Positions 30,057-38,084 of a stretch of 64,000 nucleotides of DNA are shown in pieces. Position 1 is the first letter of the stretch. Each line of letters opens with the position of its first letter. The position numbers and the translations under genes are program-made. The stretch is from Nocardia sp. NBC_01503 (GTDB taxonomy: Bacteria; Actinomycetota; Actinomycetes; Mycobacteriales; Mycobacteriaceae): assembly GCF_036327755.1 (NCBI RefSeq), contig NZ_CP109596.1:3410001-3474000 (forward strand), written 5' to 3'. The notes under the pieces are model-generated. The model worked only from the letters and a program-made list of their open reading frames with translations, searched no databases and had not been told where the DNA came from.

Positions 30057-31619
30057 TCAGGCAGGTTGGGTGATCGGGTCGGTGGCCGCGAGTGCGCGGG
30101 ACGGGGTGATGAACCGGTACACCAGCACACCCGCCGCGATCGTCACCAGTACGAAAAGCGGTGCGGCCCATTGCATCCACCAGCTGCCACCGGTCGGGAT
30201 GTAGACCTCGGCGCGCGGCCAGGCCAGGTTCACCGCCATGGCGATGCCCCACACCACGGCCAGCGCGTTGATCGGAATTCCGAAGCGGCCCAGCCCGAAC
30301 AGTGGCTTACCGTTCTCGGTGGTGGCGTCATCGGCGGGCCAGCCCTTCATACGACGCACCAGCAGCGGCACCGTGACCAGTAGATACGCCAGGTAGAGCG
30401 TCACAATGCAGACGCTGGCCAGGGTCGCGAAGATGGCGGCATTGCCGAGGTTCAGCACGAGCAGGCCGATGCCGAGTGCGCCGATCACCACCGCGGGCAG
30501 CACCGGGGTGCCGAAGCGCGGGTGCACGGCGGCCAGGCGCTCGGCGAAGGGGAGGCGACCGTCGCGTGCCATCGAGAACATGAGCCGCGAACCGGCGGTC
30601 TGAATTGCCAAGGTGCACACCGTGACAGCGCACGCCACACAGGCCAGGACCACCTTGCCCGCAGGACTGTCCAGCTTGGCCTCGATCACGTAGGCGAGTC
30701 CGCCACTGCTCAACGAGCCGTCCGACAGGCTGGGCGCGGCCATCAGCGCGCCCAGCAGGATCAGGCCGCCGCCGATACCCGAGACCGTCAGCGCGGTCAG
30801 AATCGTGCGCGGTGCGACCTGGCGCGGATCCTTGGTCTCCTCGGAAAGCTCACCGGCGGAATCGAATCCAACCATGACGTACGCGGCCATCAGCCCGGAG
30901 ACCAGGAAGGCGGCCCAGTACGAACCCGGTGCGGCCTGATCGGTCTGGGTGACCACGCTCGGCCCGCGATCGGCGTGCGTGAAGAAGACCGCGATCACCG
31001 CGAGCACGCCGACGATCTCGATGGTCACGCCCAGCGAATTGATCCGCGCCATCCAGTCGATGCCGACCACATTGATCAGCGTGGTGACCACCAGCAGAAT
31101 GCTGCCCAGCACAACGGCATTCACCGCACCGTCATGCGAGGTCAGTGCGGTGTCGGTGCCGACCAGCTGGAAGCCGCTCCAGATCGAGGGCAGCACCACC
31201 TGCAATGCGATGGCTGCCGCGGCGGCGGTGACAATCTGCGCGATGATCATCATCCAGCCCGCGAACCAGCCCACCACCGCACCGGCCAGATGCCGTGACC
31301 ACTGGTAGATGCAGCCCGAGAGCGGGTAGCGCGCGGCGAGTTCGGCGAAGTTCAACGCCACCAGGAACTGGCCCGCGAAGACGATCGGCCAGGTCCAGAA
31401 GAAGGCCGCGCCGCCGAAGGCGTAACCGAGGCCGAAGAACTGGAAGATCGTGGTCAGGATGGAGACGAAGGAGAAGCCCGCCGCGAACGAGGCGTAGCGG
31501 CCGAGCTTGCGATGCAGGACGGGCTGATAGCCGAAGCGCGCCAGGTCGGCGCTGTCGGCGCCGGTATCGGTGCTGTTCGGCGGGTCTTTCTGGACGATGG
31601 AATCGGCGGAGGCAACCAT
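30057..31619 (-). CDS. APC-family amino acid/amine permease
   Basis: A 520-residue protein with about twelve transmembrane segments. The APC motif FFQFFGLGYAFGG-like first helix region and GFDSAGELSEETKDPRQVAPR in the loop after helix 6 are typical. In related clusters the permease next to the DUF1989 pair imports urea-like or guanidino compounds (inference for substrate). It is first in the operon, directly behind the AmtR-type boxes. AAGGA precedes the ATG. Confidence 0.9.
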   Translation of the reverse strand: MVASADSIVQKDPPNSTDTGADSADLARFGYQPVLHRKLGRYASFAAGFSFVSILTTIFQFFGLGYAFGGAAFFWTWPIVFAGQFLVALNFAELAARYPLSGCIYQWSRHLAGAVVGWFAGWMMIIAQIVTAAAAAIALQVVLPSIWSGFQLVGTDTALTSHDGAVNAVVLGSILLVVTTLINVVGIDWMARINSLGVTIEIVGVLAVIAVFFTHADRGPSVVTQTDQAAPGSYWAAFLVSGLMAAYVMVGFDSAGELSEETKDPRQVAPRTILTALTVSGIGGGLILLGALMAAPSLSDGSLSSGGLAYVIEAKLDSPAGKVVLACVACAVTVCTLAIQTAGSRLMFSMARDGRLPFAERLAAVHPRFGTPVLPAVVIGALGIGLLVLNLGNAAIFATLASVCIVTLYLAYLLVTVPLLVRRMKGWPADDATTENGKPLFGLGRFGIPINALAVVWGIAMAVNLAWPRAEVYIPTGGSWWMQWAAPLFVLVTIAAGVLVYRFITPSRALAATDPITQPA

Positions 31620-31641
31620 GGCGAATCCTTCGGGCGGCGAA

Positions 31642-31661
31642 TATCTATCGATTGAAAGTTT
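31642..31661 (-). promoter_or_regulatory. Degenerate AmtR-type box, permease-proximal
   Basis: TATCTAT-CGATTG-AAAGTTT has the CTAT-n6-AxAG core of AmtR boxes, with a weaker right arm than the partner site at 31737. It lies 22 bases upstream of the permease ATG. Confidence 0.4.
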
Positions 31662-31736
31662 TCCAATCGCGATCGCTCGCCCGGTGACGCCGATGTATCC
31701 GAATCGTGGCCCGCCGTAACTTCTGCATTGCCGGGA

Positions 31737-31756
31737 TTTCTATCGAGTGACAGAAA
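31737..31756. promoter_or_regulatory. AmtR-type operator
   Basis: TTTCTAT-CGAGTG-ACAGAAA is a palindrome with one mismatch between its 7-base arms. It fits the published corynebacterial AmtR box (tttCTAT-n6-AtAG, A/T-rich flank). It sits 25 bases before the TetR gene and about 118 bases before the divergent permease operon. Confidence 0.55.
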
Positions 31757-31781
31757 CCTCACCGCGGTCCGGTAGGACAGA

Positions 31782-32441
31782 ATGAAGCCCGTGACCCAAC
31801 TCGGACCTGGACGTCCCCGCCTGGAGCCCCGCCGCAGGGCAGGGCAGACGCCGCGCGCCGAGATCCTCGACGCCGCCGCGGAACTGTTCACCGGCAATGG
31901 CTACGGCAGCACCTCGACCCGCGCCATCGCCGATGCCGTCGGCATTCGACAGGCCTCGCTGTATCACCACTTCGCGTCCAAGGACGACATCCTCGACGCA
32001 CTGCTCGGTGAAACCATCACCGCACCACTGGAACTCGCCGAACGGCTGGCGGATACGGCGGCGCCCGCCGCGGTACGCCTCTACGCCCTGGCGCGATTCG
32101 ATGTGAGCCAACTCTGCGCCGCGCGCTGGAATCTGGGTGCGCTCTATCTGCTACCGGAGCTGCGCAGCGAACGCTTCGCGGCCTTCCGCGCCCGGCGTGA
32201 CGAGCTGCGGCGGCATTACGAAACCCTCGCCGCCGCAGTCATATCCGAGGCCGGTAACCCCACCGTGCCCGGTGCGGACCTGCTGCCGTTCCGCCTCGTC
32301 GAATCGGTCATCAATATCCGATCCGACGAGGGCGCGCCGCCGCGGTACGCCGATCAGCTGATCCCCGACGCCATGCTGCGGCTGCTCGGATATCAGGACG
32401 ATCTGACGCGAACCCGAGCCGCCGCACTGGAACTCGGCTGA
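31782..32441 (+). CDS. TetR-family regulator, probable AmtR-type nitrogen regulator
   Basis: A 219-residue protein with an N-terminal TetR helix-turn-helix (about residues 25-70: AEILDAAAELFTGNGY, then TSTRAIADAVGIRQASLYHHF). It is divergent from the permease/DUF1989/carboxyltransferase operon. In Corynebacterium and Mycobacterium, AmtR is a TetR protein controlling nitrogen genes, including urea-degradation operons of this composition. The adjacent boxes and context suggest the same role here. The C-terminal ligand domain alone would not let me say AmtR. Confidence 0.75.
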   Translation: MKPVTQLGPGRPRLEPRRRAGQTPRAEILDAAAELFTGNGYGSTSTRAIADAVGIRQASLYHHFASKDDILDALLGETITAPLELAERLADTAAPAAVRLYALARFDVSQLCAARWNLGALYLLPELRSERFAAFRARRDELRRHYETLAAAVISEAGNPTVPGADLLPFRLVESVINIRSDEGAPPRYADQLIPDAMLRLLGYQDDLTRTRAAALELG

Positions 32442-32447
32442 TTTCCC

Positions 32448-32521
32448 CGTCATCCCGGCATGCTTTGGCCGGGATCCATTGCACTGGTGTGGATCCCGGC
32501 CAAAAGCGCGCCGGGATGACG
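32448..32521. repeat. REP-like palindrome between convergent genes
   Basis: Two arms of about 31-32 bases are almost perfect reverse complements; the outer arm starts CGTCATCCCGGC and the inner end is GGCCGGGATCCA. An 11-base loop separates them. It fills the gap between the convergent TetR and TerD genes and can act as a two-way terminator. Related copies lie at 49978-50068 and, as a half-element, at 3306-3341. Confidence 0.8.
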
Positions 32522-32531
32522 AGGGTGGGAC

Positions 32532-34238
32532 CTACTTGCCCTTGGAGGTGCCCCACTTCAGGTCCCAGCGATACGCCTGGTCCACGGCCATCTTGCCCCA
32601 GAAGCGGTGGCCGTCCGGCGGGCGCACGAAGGCGCCCTCGCGGCGAACCACCAACTCGCCGTTCACATTCTCGATGAGGGCGAGCACCATCTCGCGGGAG
32701 TCGTCGACACAGCCGCTGACCTCCATCTCGATGGGCGGGGAGTTGCGCGGGTACAGCGTCGCGGTGGCGTGCACGCCACGGAAATCCTCCGCACCCTCGT
32801 ACAGCGAGGCGAAGACCAGAATGCGGCGGAACTGCGCGGTGCTGTCCAAATTGATGGACAGGTTCTCACCACCCTGGCTCGCGCCGGTGCGATCGTCCTG
32901 ATCCAGCTCGATGAACGGGGCGCGATGCAGATTGCCCATGGTGTCCAGCGGGCTGATGCACCCCTTGGAGCCGTCGGTCAGCTCCCAGAAGCAGCACAGA
33001 TCCAGATCCAGACCGCCATTGCCGCCGCGCTTACGCCCGAACAGCCCACTCGACGCGCCCGGCACCGACCAATTCAGATTGACCCGCATGATGCCGCCGG
33101 TCGCACCCTGCTTGGTCAGTGAGACCGCCGGGGCCTCCTTGGTCAGCGAGATCTTGCCCAGATTCACCTTGGGCTCGGCCGCACCGGGCGGCGGGGTCTG
33201 CCCGAACGGCTGCGGCGGAACAGAATTCGCACCCTGCTGATACGGCGGCGGAGGCTGATTCCCACCCGGCGGGTACGGCGGAATCTGATTCCCGCCGGAC
33301 TGATGCGGATTCGGCGGCACGGGATACGGCTGTTGCGGCGGCGGATACCCGCCGGGCGCAGGCGAATACGCCGGATCCTGATACTGCCCGCCCGGCGGGT
33401 ACTGACCAGCGGGCGGCGGGTATCCGCCCTGCGGTTGCCCGGCGGGTGGGTACTGCCCACCCGGATCCGGGTACTGGCCCGGCTGCGGGCTGTATCCACC
33501 CGGCGGCGGGTACTGGCCGGGCGGCGGGTACTGCCCGGGCGCACCGAACTGCTGCGGATTCTGGCCCGGCGCGGCGTAATTCGGCTGCGGCGCGCCATAC
33601 GGCGGCGGGGCGGCGGGCGGCGGGGTGAAGGGCTGCGCCGGTGGCGGAGTGACCTGTGCCGGGGAAGGAGGCGGCGGGGCGGCGGGCGCGCCCTGCGGCG
33701 GCCGGGCCGTCTGCGTGGCCGGGGCATCGTCGACGGTGATACCGAAATCGCTTGCGAGCCCGGCGAGTCCGGTCGCATATCCTTGGCCGACGGCGCGGAA
33801 CTTCCACGCGCCCTGGCGGCGGTACAGCTCGCCGAGTACGAAGGCGGTCTCGGAGGAGGCGTCGGTGCTGTCGAAGCGCGCCACCTCGGCGCCGCTACCG
33901 GCATCCACCAAACGCACATGCAGGCCGGGCAATTGGGCGAAGGTGCCGCCATCGGCGGAGGCCGCGATGACAATGGTCTCGATCTGCGGCTCCACCTGCC
34001 CCAGATTCACCGCGAGCACATCGGTGACCTGCGGCCCCTGCCGCTTACCCTCGTGCCGCACCGCGCCCGAGCCGTGCACCGGCTGGTTGTAGAAGACGAA
34101 ATCGCTGTCCGAGCGCACCCGCCCTCCGGCCAGCAGGAGTGCCGAAGCGTCGGCATCCGGAACGCCTGGACCCGCCTGCCACCCCAGCTCGACCCGTACC
34201 GCGGACGCCGCCACCGGAACGTTGGAACCCTTCATCAT
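32532..34238 (-). CDS. TerD-TerA fusion protein (tellurium-resistance family)
   Basis: A 568-residue protein with a TerD domain at about 1-175 (DADASALLLAGG, SDSDFVFYNQP), then about 210 residues of Pro/Gly/Gln/Tyr-rich repeats (GQYPPPGG-like units). A TerA/TerD-like C-terminal domain follows (MRVNLNW, LDLDLCCFWELTDGSKG, LDQDDRTGA). Ter domains bind calcium and act in stress responses; the exact role is unclear. ATG 34238 is chosen because GAGGG lies about seven bases upstream. An in-frame ATG at 34271 is poorer. Confidence 0.85.
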   Translation of the reverse strand: MMKGSNVPVAASAVRVELGWQAGPGVPDADASALLLAGGRVRSDSDFVFYNQPVHGSGAVRHEGKRQGPQVTDVLAVNLGQVEPQIETIVIAASADGGTFAQLPGLHVRLVDAGSGAEVARFDSTDASSETAFVLGELYRRQGAWKFRAVGQGYATGLAGLASDFGITVDDAPATQTARPPQGAPAAPPPPSPAQVTPPPAQPFTPPPAAPPPYGAPQPNYAAPGQNPQQFGAPGQYPPPGQYPPPGGYSPQPGQYPDPGGQYPPAGQPQGGYPPPAGQYPPGGQYQDPAYSPAPGGYPPPQQPYPVPPNPHQSGGNQIPPYPPGGNQPPPPYQQGANSVPPQPFGQTPPPGAAEPKVNLGKISLTKEAPAVSLTKQGATGGIMRVNLNWSVPGASSGLFGRKRGGNGGLDLDLCCFWELTDGSKGCISPLDTMGNLHRAPFIELDQDDRTGASQGGENLSINLDSTAQFRRILVFASLYEGAEDFRGVHATATLYPRNSPPIEMEVSGCVDDSREMVLALIENVNGELVVRREGAFVRPPDGHRFWGKMAVDQAYRWDLKWGTSKGK

Positions 34239-34589
34239 CGACACGCCCTCAAACGTATCCGATTCGGACATCGGCTGTCCCGGTTCGGTCCCGGTGATCC
34301 GGTCGGGATCGCCGGTGCTGCCCGCACCCCGCGCCAGCCCCCTTAACGCGATGGCAAATACTCGGCATCGATTGGCAGGTGGTTCGCCGCGCCGTGTGAG
34401 CACGGTGTCATACGAATCAAAATGCGGCAAAGAGCTGGCTATTTTCGCCATTCAGGTAACCGTCTCGTCACCTTGGGTCGTTGTCCAGGGCGATGCACAT
34501 ACACTGAGGACCGGCCAACGGCACCTGTGTGGCTACTGCGATAAACCGGTTATTTCGGACGGCTGTCCCATGCGCGGCAGGAGCGACGG
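34239..34589. other. Intergenic region between divergent TerD and MFS genes
   Basis: These 351 bases hold the divergent promoters, but I can pick out no convincing -35/-10 pair, palindrome, small gene or RNA in them. Part of the sequence is less GC-rich than its surroundings (about 34390-34560). Confidence 0.5.
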
Positions 34590-36266
34590 ATGACAGAAGA
34601 GCAGCTGGATCTGGGTCGCAAGAAATGGATCACGCTCGGAGTGCTGGCACTCGGGCTCTCCATGGTGGTGCTGGACGGCACCATCGTCTCGGTCTCGCTA
34701 CCGGTCATCATCGACCAGTTGAGTCTGAATTTCACTCAGGCGCAATGGGTTACCAGCATCTACGCGGTCGTACTGGCCGCCCTGCTGATCACCAGCGGGC
34801 GCCTCGGCGATCGCTTCGGGCGGCGCAATATGTTCGCGCTCGGCGTGCTCGTCTTCCTGGCGGGCAGTGTGCTCGCCGCCTCCGCGACCAGCGCCTGGCC
34901 GCTGCTGTGGGGCCGCATCGTGCAGGGCATCGGCGCGGCCGGGGTGATGCCGGGCACGCTCGCCACCATGAACGCCCTGTTCCGGGGGCGGGATCGGGTG
35001 ATCGCCTTCGCCGTCTGGGGCTCGGTCATCTCCGGTGTGGCGGCCATCGGACCGCTGCTCGGTGGTTGGCTCACCACCAACTACACCTGGCCGTGGATCT
35101 TCCTGGTCAATATCCCGCTCGGTGCGGTGGTCCTGATCGGACTCTTCCTGTTCGTACCGGAGACCCGGATGGGCAAGGCCGCGCCGGGACTCGATGTGGA
35201 TGGATTCCTGCTCAGCGCGGCCGGTTTCGCCCTGCTGGTATTCGCGCTCATCGAAGGCCAGACCTACGGCTGGTGGAAACCGCTGCGCGAGTTCCCGATG
35301 CCCGGATTCCACTGGTCCGAAAACGCTTGGATCTCACCCATTCCCGTCTTCCTGGCGCTGGGCGTATTGGCGCTGGTGCTGTTCATTCGCTGGGAGACGC
35401 ATCGGAATCTGATCGGGCGCTCGGCGCTGTTGGATCCCAAACTCTTCCGGATACCGAGTTTCCGCTGGGGCAATATCACCGCGTTCGCGGTCTCGCTCGG
35501 TGAATTCGGCCTGCTGTTCGTATTGCCGTTGTTCATGGTGAATGTGCTCGGATTGTCCACGCTCGGTGCGGGTTACGTGCTCGCGGCAATGGCGGTCGGC
35601 GCATTCTTCGCCGCCGGAATCGCCGAGGGCATCGTGCGCAGGATCGGACCGGTGCGCGTGGTGCAGCTCGGCCTGGCCCTGGAGGCCGTCGCCATCGCGC
35701 TGGTGGCGCTGTTCGTGACCCCGCACATCTCGGCCTGGTGGCTGGCCTTACTGCTCGTCGTCTACGGCATCGGCCTCGGGATGGCCTCGGCGCAATTGAC
35801 CGGTACGGTGCTCGCCGATGTGCCACCGTCGAATTCGGGCCAGGGCTCGGCGGTCCAGAGCACGGTGCGACAGGTCGGTTCTGCCTTCGGTATCGCGGTG
35901 GTCGGCGCCCTGCTGTCGGTGGCGCTCGGACACGATCTGCCGCGCCGCCTGGACGAGGTGAAGGCTCTGCCCGCCAGCGCGGCCCACGCGCTCTCCACCG
36001 CCACCCGGGAATCGGCGGGCGGGGCCATCTCCGGAGTCCGCGATCAGAACGGTGCGGCGGCGGTGCTGGACGCGCTCTGCCGCGGCTTCACCGATGCCAC
36101 CCGCACCACACTGCTCGCGGCCGCGCTGTTCCTGATGATCGGTCTGGCCGCGGCCACCCGCATTCCCTATCGCGCGGCGGACGCGCCGACCGCCGTCGAC
36201 GCCGCGGACGGCGGGTCAGGCGTCGATCAGGCCGAGGGCGTGCAGCCGCTGAAAGACCAGGAGTGA
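34590..36266 (+). CDS. MFS transporter, DHA2 (EmrB/QacA) family
   Basis: A 558-residue, about 14-helix proton-coupled drug exporter. DHA2 motifs are visible: LDGTIVSVSLP in helix 1, WVTSIYAVVLAALLITSGRLGDRFGRR (motif A at its end), and GPLLGGWLTTNYTWPWIFLVNIP-type motif C, written here only in outline. The ATG follows CAGGAG. The last 51 bases overlap the convergent Nudix gene. The substrate is unknown. Confidence 0.92.
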   Translation: MTEEQLDLGRKKWITLGVLALGLSMVVLDGTIVSVSLPVIIDQLSLNFTQAQWVTSIYAVVLAALLITSGRLGDRFGRRNMFALGVLVFLAGSVLAASATSAWPLLWGRIVQGIGAAGVMPGTLATMNALFRGRDRVIAFAVWGSVISGVAAIGPLLGGWLTTNYTWPWIFLVNIPLGAVVLIGLFLFVPETRMGKAAPGLDVDGFLLSAAGFALLVFALIEGQTYGWWKPLREFPMPGFHWSENAWISPIPVFLALGVLALVLFIRWETHRNLIGRSALLDPKLFRIPSFRWGNITAFAVSLGEFGLLFVLPLFMVNVLGLSTLGAGYVLAAMAVGAFFAAGIAEGIVRRIGPVRVVQLGLALEAVAIALVALFVTPHISAWWLALLLVVYGIGLGMASAQLTGTVLADVPPSNSGQGSAVQSTVRQVGSAFGIAVVGALLSVALGHDLPRRLDEVKALPASAAHALSTATRESAGGAISGVRDQNGAAAVLDALCRGFTDATRTTLLAAALFLMIGLAAATRIPYRAADAPTAVDAADGGSGVDQAEGVQPLKDQE

Positions 36267-36644
36267 ACCCGGGGCCACATGCTCCATGGCCTGATACTCG
36301 GCGAGCGTGAACCAGCGCAGTTCGGCGATCTCACCGGAGGCTCGGGGCTCATCGGCGAGCTCACCGAGGAAACAGGTCATATGCAGCCGAGTGCCGGGCG
36401 CGTGGCCGTACGCCTCCGCCTCGAAGACGCCGAGTTCGGCCACCTCGACGGTGTCCACGCCGAGCTCCTCGCGAATCTCGCGGTGCAGCGCCGAAACCGG
36501 GGTCTCACCCGGATCGATCTTGCCGCCGGCCATATAGAAGACATCTTTGCCGGTGGACCTGGTCTGCAGCAGACGACGATCCCGGATATGCGCCAGAGCC
36601 GCTGTGCGAATCACGGCCTCGACCCTACCGAGCGGTGTCACCAT
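36216..36644 (-). CDS. Nudix hydrolase
   Basis: About 142 residues. A full Nudix box is present: G(x5)E(x7)REIREELG from GGKIDPGE to ELGV (about residues 40-62). It hydrolyses nucleoside diphosphate-linked substrates; the specific one is unknown. ATG 36644 lies inside the upstream PH-domain gene (20-base overlap); GTG 36614, just beyond that gene's stop, is an alternative. It also overlaps the convergent MFS gene by 51 bases. Confidence 0.88.
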   Translation of the reverse strand: MVTPLGRVEAVIRTAALAHIRDRRLLQTRSTGKDVFYMAGGKIDPGETPVSALHREIREELGVDTVEVAELGVFEAEAYGHAPGTRLHMTCFLGELADEPRASGEIAELRWFTLAEYQAMEHVAPGSLLVFQRLHALGLIDA

Positions 36645-37191
36645 GCGTCGGCGGGGCCAGTCGCCAGTGCCGGGTGAGCGCATCGGCGATCTCCGGGAGT
36701 ACGGTCACCGGAATCCGCTTACCGCGCAGCATGCCGCGAATCTCATTGACCTGCTCACGTTTACGCATGTCGTAGGCGTTCGCGATGGGCTTGACCACCG
36801 GCGGGATGGAGAGCAGCACCAACTCGCCGTGCGGCTCCTGACCGCCATTGAGATCCAGCGCCAGCGACCAGCGCGCCTGCTCATCGAGCGCGAACCGACC
36901 GGCCACCACCCGATCCCAGGCGAGAGTCTCGGCGCCCCAAGGGGTTCGCCGCACAATCGAATCCTCGGTCAACACCACGCCATCGCGCCCGAACAGCAGA
37001 AACAACAGGGCGATCCCCGCCGCGATCCCGAGCAGCAATCCGGTGAACACCCGATTCACCCCGAAGGCCCCGACCATGCCACCGCAGATCGCCGCCGTAA
37101 CCAACACCGCGGCCACGCCGTACCAGGCGGCCCGCCGCCCCGGCACCACACCGGCCCGCACCATCGTCATCCCGCGCGCACCATCGAACAT
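36625..37191 (-). CDS. PH-domain membrane protein
   Basis: A 188-residue protein with two hydrophobic helices (about residues 20-70), then a bacterial PH-like beta domain (GVVLTEDSIVRRTPWG, LAWDRVVAGRF). It resembles the short actinobacterial PH-domain proteins of unknown function. GGGAGG lies immediately before ATG 37191, slightly close. It overlaps the Nudix gene by 20 bases and is probably co-transcribed with it. Confidence 0.72.
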   Translation of the reverse strand: MFDGARGMTMVRAGVVPGRRAAWYGVAAVLVTAAICGGMVGAFGVNRVFTGLLLGIAAGIALLFLLFGRDGVVLTEDSIVRRTPWGAETLAWDRVVAGRFALDEQARWSLALDLNGGQEPHGELVLLSIPPVVKPIANAYDMRKREQVNEIRGMLRGKRIPVTVLPEIADALTRHWRLAPPTHGDTAR

Positions 37192-37233
37192 CGCCTCCCG
37201 CTTCTGTGCTGCGCGTCACCGTACCCGCAAGAC

Positions 37234-37262
37234 GGCCCCGCGCGCAGTGTGCGTACGGGGCC
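37234..37262 (-). terminator. Hairpin after the encapsulin gene
   Basis: GGCCCCG (37234-37240) and CGGGGCC (37256-37262) form a perfect 7-bp stem with a 15-base loop in the gap between the encapsulin stop and the PH-domain gene. There is no T-tract. Confidence 0.5.
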
Positions 37263-37283
37263 GGTGCTTTCGCGGCGTACGGC

Positions 37284-38081
37284 TCACGCCTCCAGGGCGA
37301 CGGCCGCCTCGGCGGTGTAGACCAGGAAGGTCAGCGACTCCTGGAAGTACAGCTGGACGGATTCGGCATCGTGCGAGAGATAGCCGATGGAGAGATCCTG
37401 GCCGATCTGCAGGTCGAAATCCCCACCGCGGGTGGAGAGCACGAATGCGCCGTCGATGGCCGGGGCCCAGATGATCTCGCCGTCGATCAGCCGCTCGATA
37501 TGGGTCCGGATCGGATGTCCGTGATCGGAGGTCTCGCTGACCGCGGTGTACAGATCGGCGGAGAGCAGCACCGAGTACGGTCCGTCCACGCCCGCCAGCC
37601 GCAGCTTGCTCAGGGCCTGGGTGACGGCCTCGGGAGCCAGCTTCGGATCGCCCGGCAGCTTCACCGGTTCGGATGAGGTGCTCGCGCGGATACCGACGAT
37701 CCCCGCGGCCGGATACCCCTCGAACAGCGCCCGGTCCTCGGCGAACGCGACCTTCTTGGCCGCCTCCTTCACCGCGTCCAGATCGGTGTCCTTGGCCCCG
37801 CGCTCCACATTGTCGAGCTCATCGCGGGACAGGCTGAACGGCACCCGCAGCTCCACCAGCGGCACCACCACGCGCTGGCGCGCCTGCACCCCGTCACCGG
37901 GGGAGGTGATGGGCGCGGTGCGGCCCACACCCACCGCGGAGTAGTCCGCGCCGTGCGGTCCGGAGACATCGACCACGCGCCGACCGGCGATGTGCCGCTT
38001 GAAGGTTCGGGTCGCCTCCTCCTCGATCGCCGTCCAGGCGGCGGAGGTGATCGGCGCGAGTTCCCGGTGGAGGTTGTTCAT
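37284..38081 (-). CDS. enc: Encapsulin shell protein
   Basis: A 265-residue family 1 encapsulin (linocin M18/HK97 fold), the usual length. The N-terminus MNNLHRELAPITSAAWTAIE and the end SLTFLVYTAEAAVALEA are characteristic. It self-assembles into a protein nanocompartment. It starts three bases after the DyP stop, with its AAGGAG site inside the DyP 3' end, so it is translated from the same message and packages that enzyme. Confidence 0.97.
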   Translation of the reverse strand: MNNLHRELAPITSAAWTAIEEEATRTFKRHIAGRRVVDVSGPHGADYSAVGVGRTAPITSPGDGVQARQRVVVPLVELRVPFSLSRDELDNVERGAKDTDLDAVKEAAKKVAFAEDRALFEGYPAAGIVGIRASTSSEPVKLPGDPKLAPEAVTQALSKLRLAGVDGPYSVLLSADLYTAVSETSDHGHPIRTHIERLIDGEIIWAPAIDGAFVLSTRGGDFDLQIGQDLSIGYLSHDAESVQLYFQESLTFLVYTAEAAVALEA

Positions 38082-38084
38082 GCT

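Noticed and set aside
28637..30130. A 497-codon reading of the second DUF1989 gene
   Set aside because: The extension runs through the first DUF1989 gene in another frame; ATG 29254 with an ATGA overlap is the real start.
31620..31781. Guanidine-I (ykkC) riboswitch before the permease operon
   Set aside because: I looked for the conserved riboswitch blocks on the minus strand and saw none; AmtR-type boxes explain the region better.
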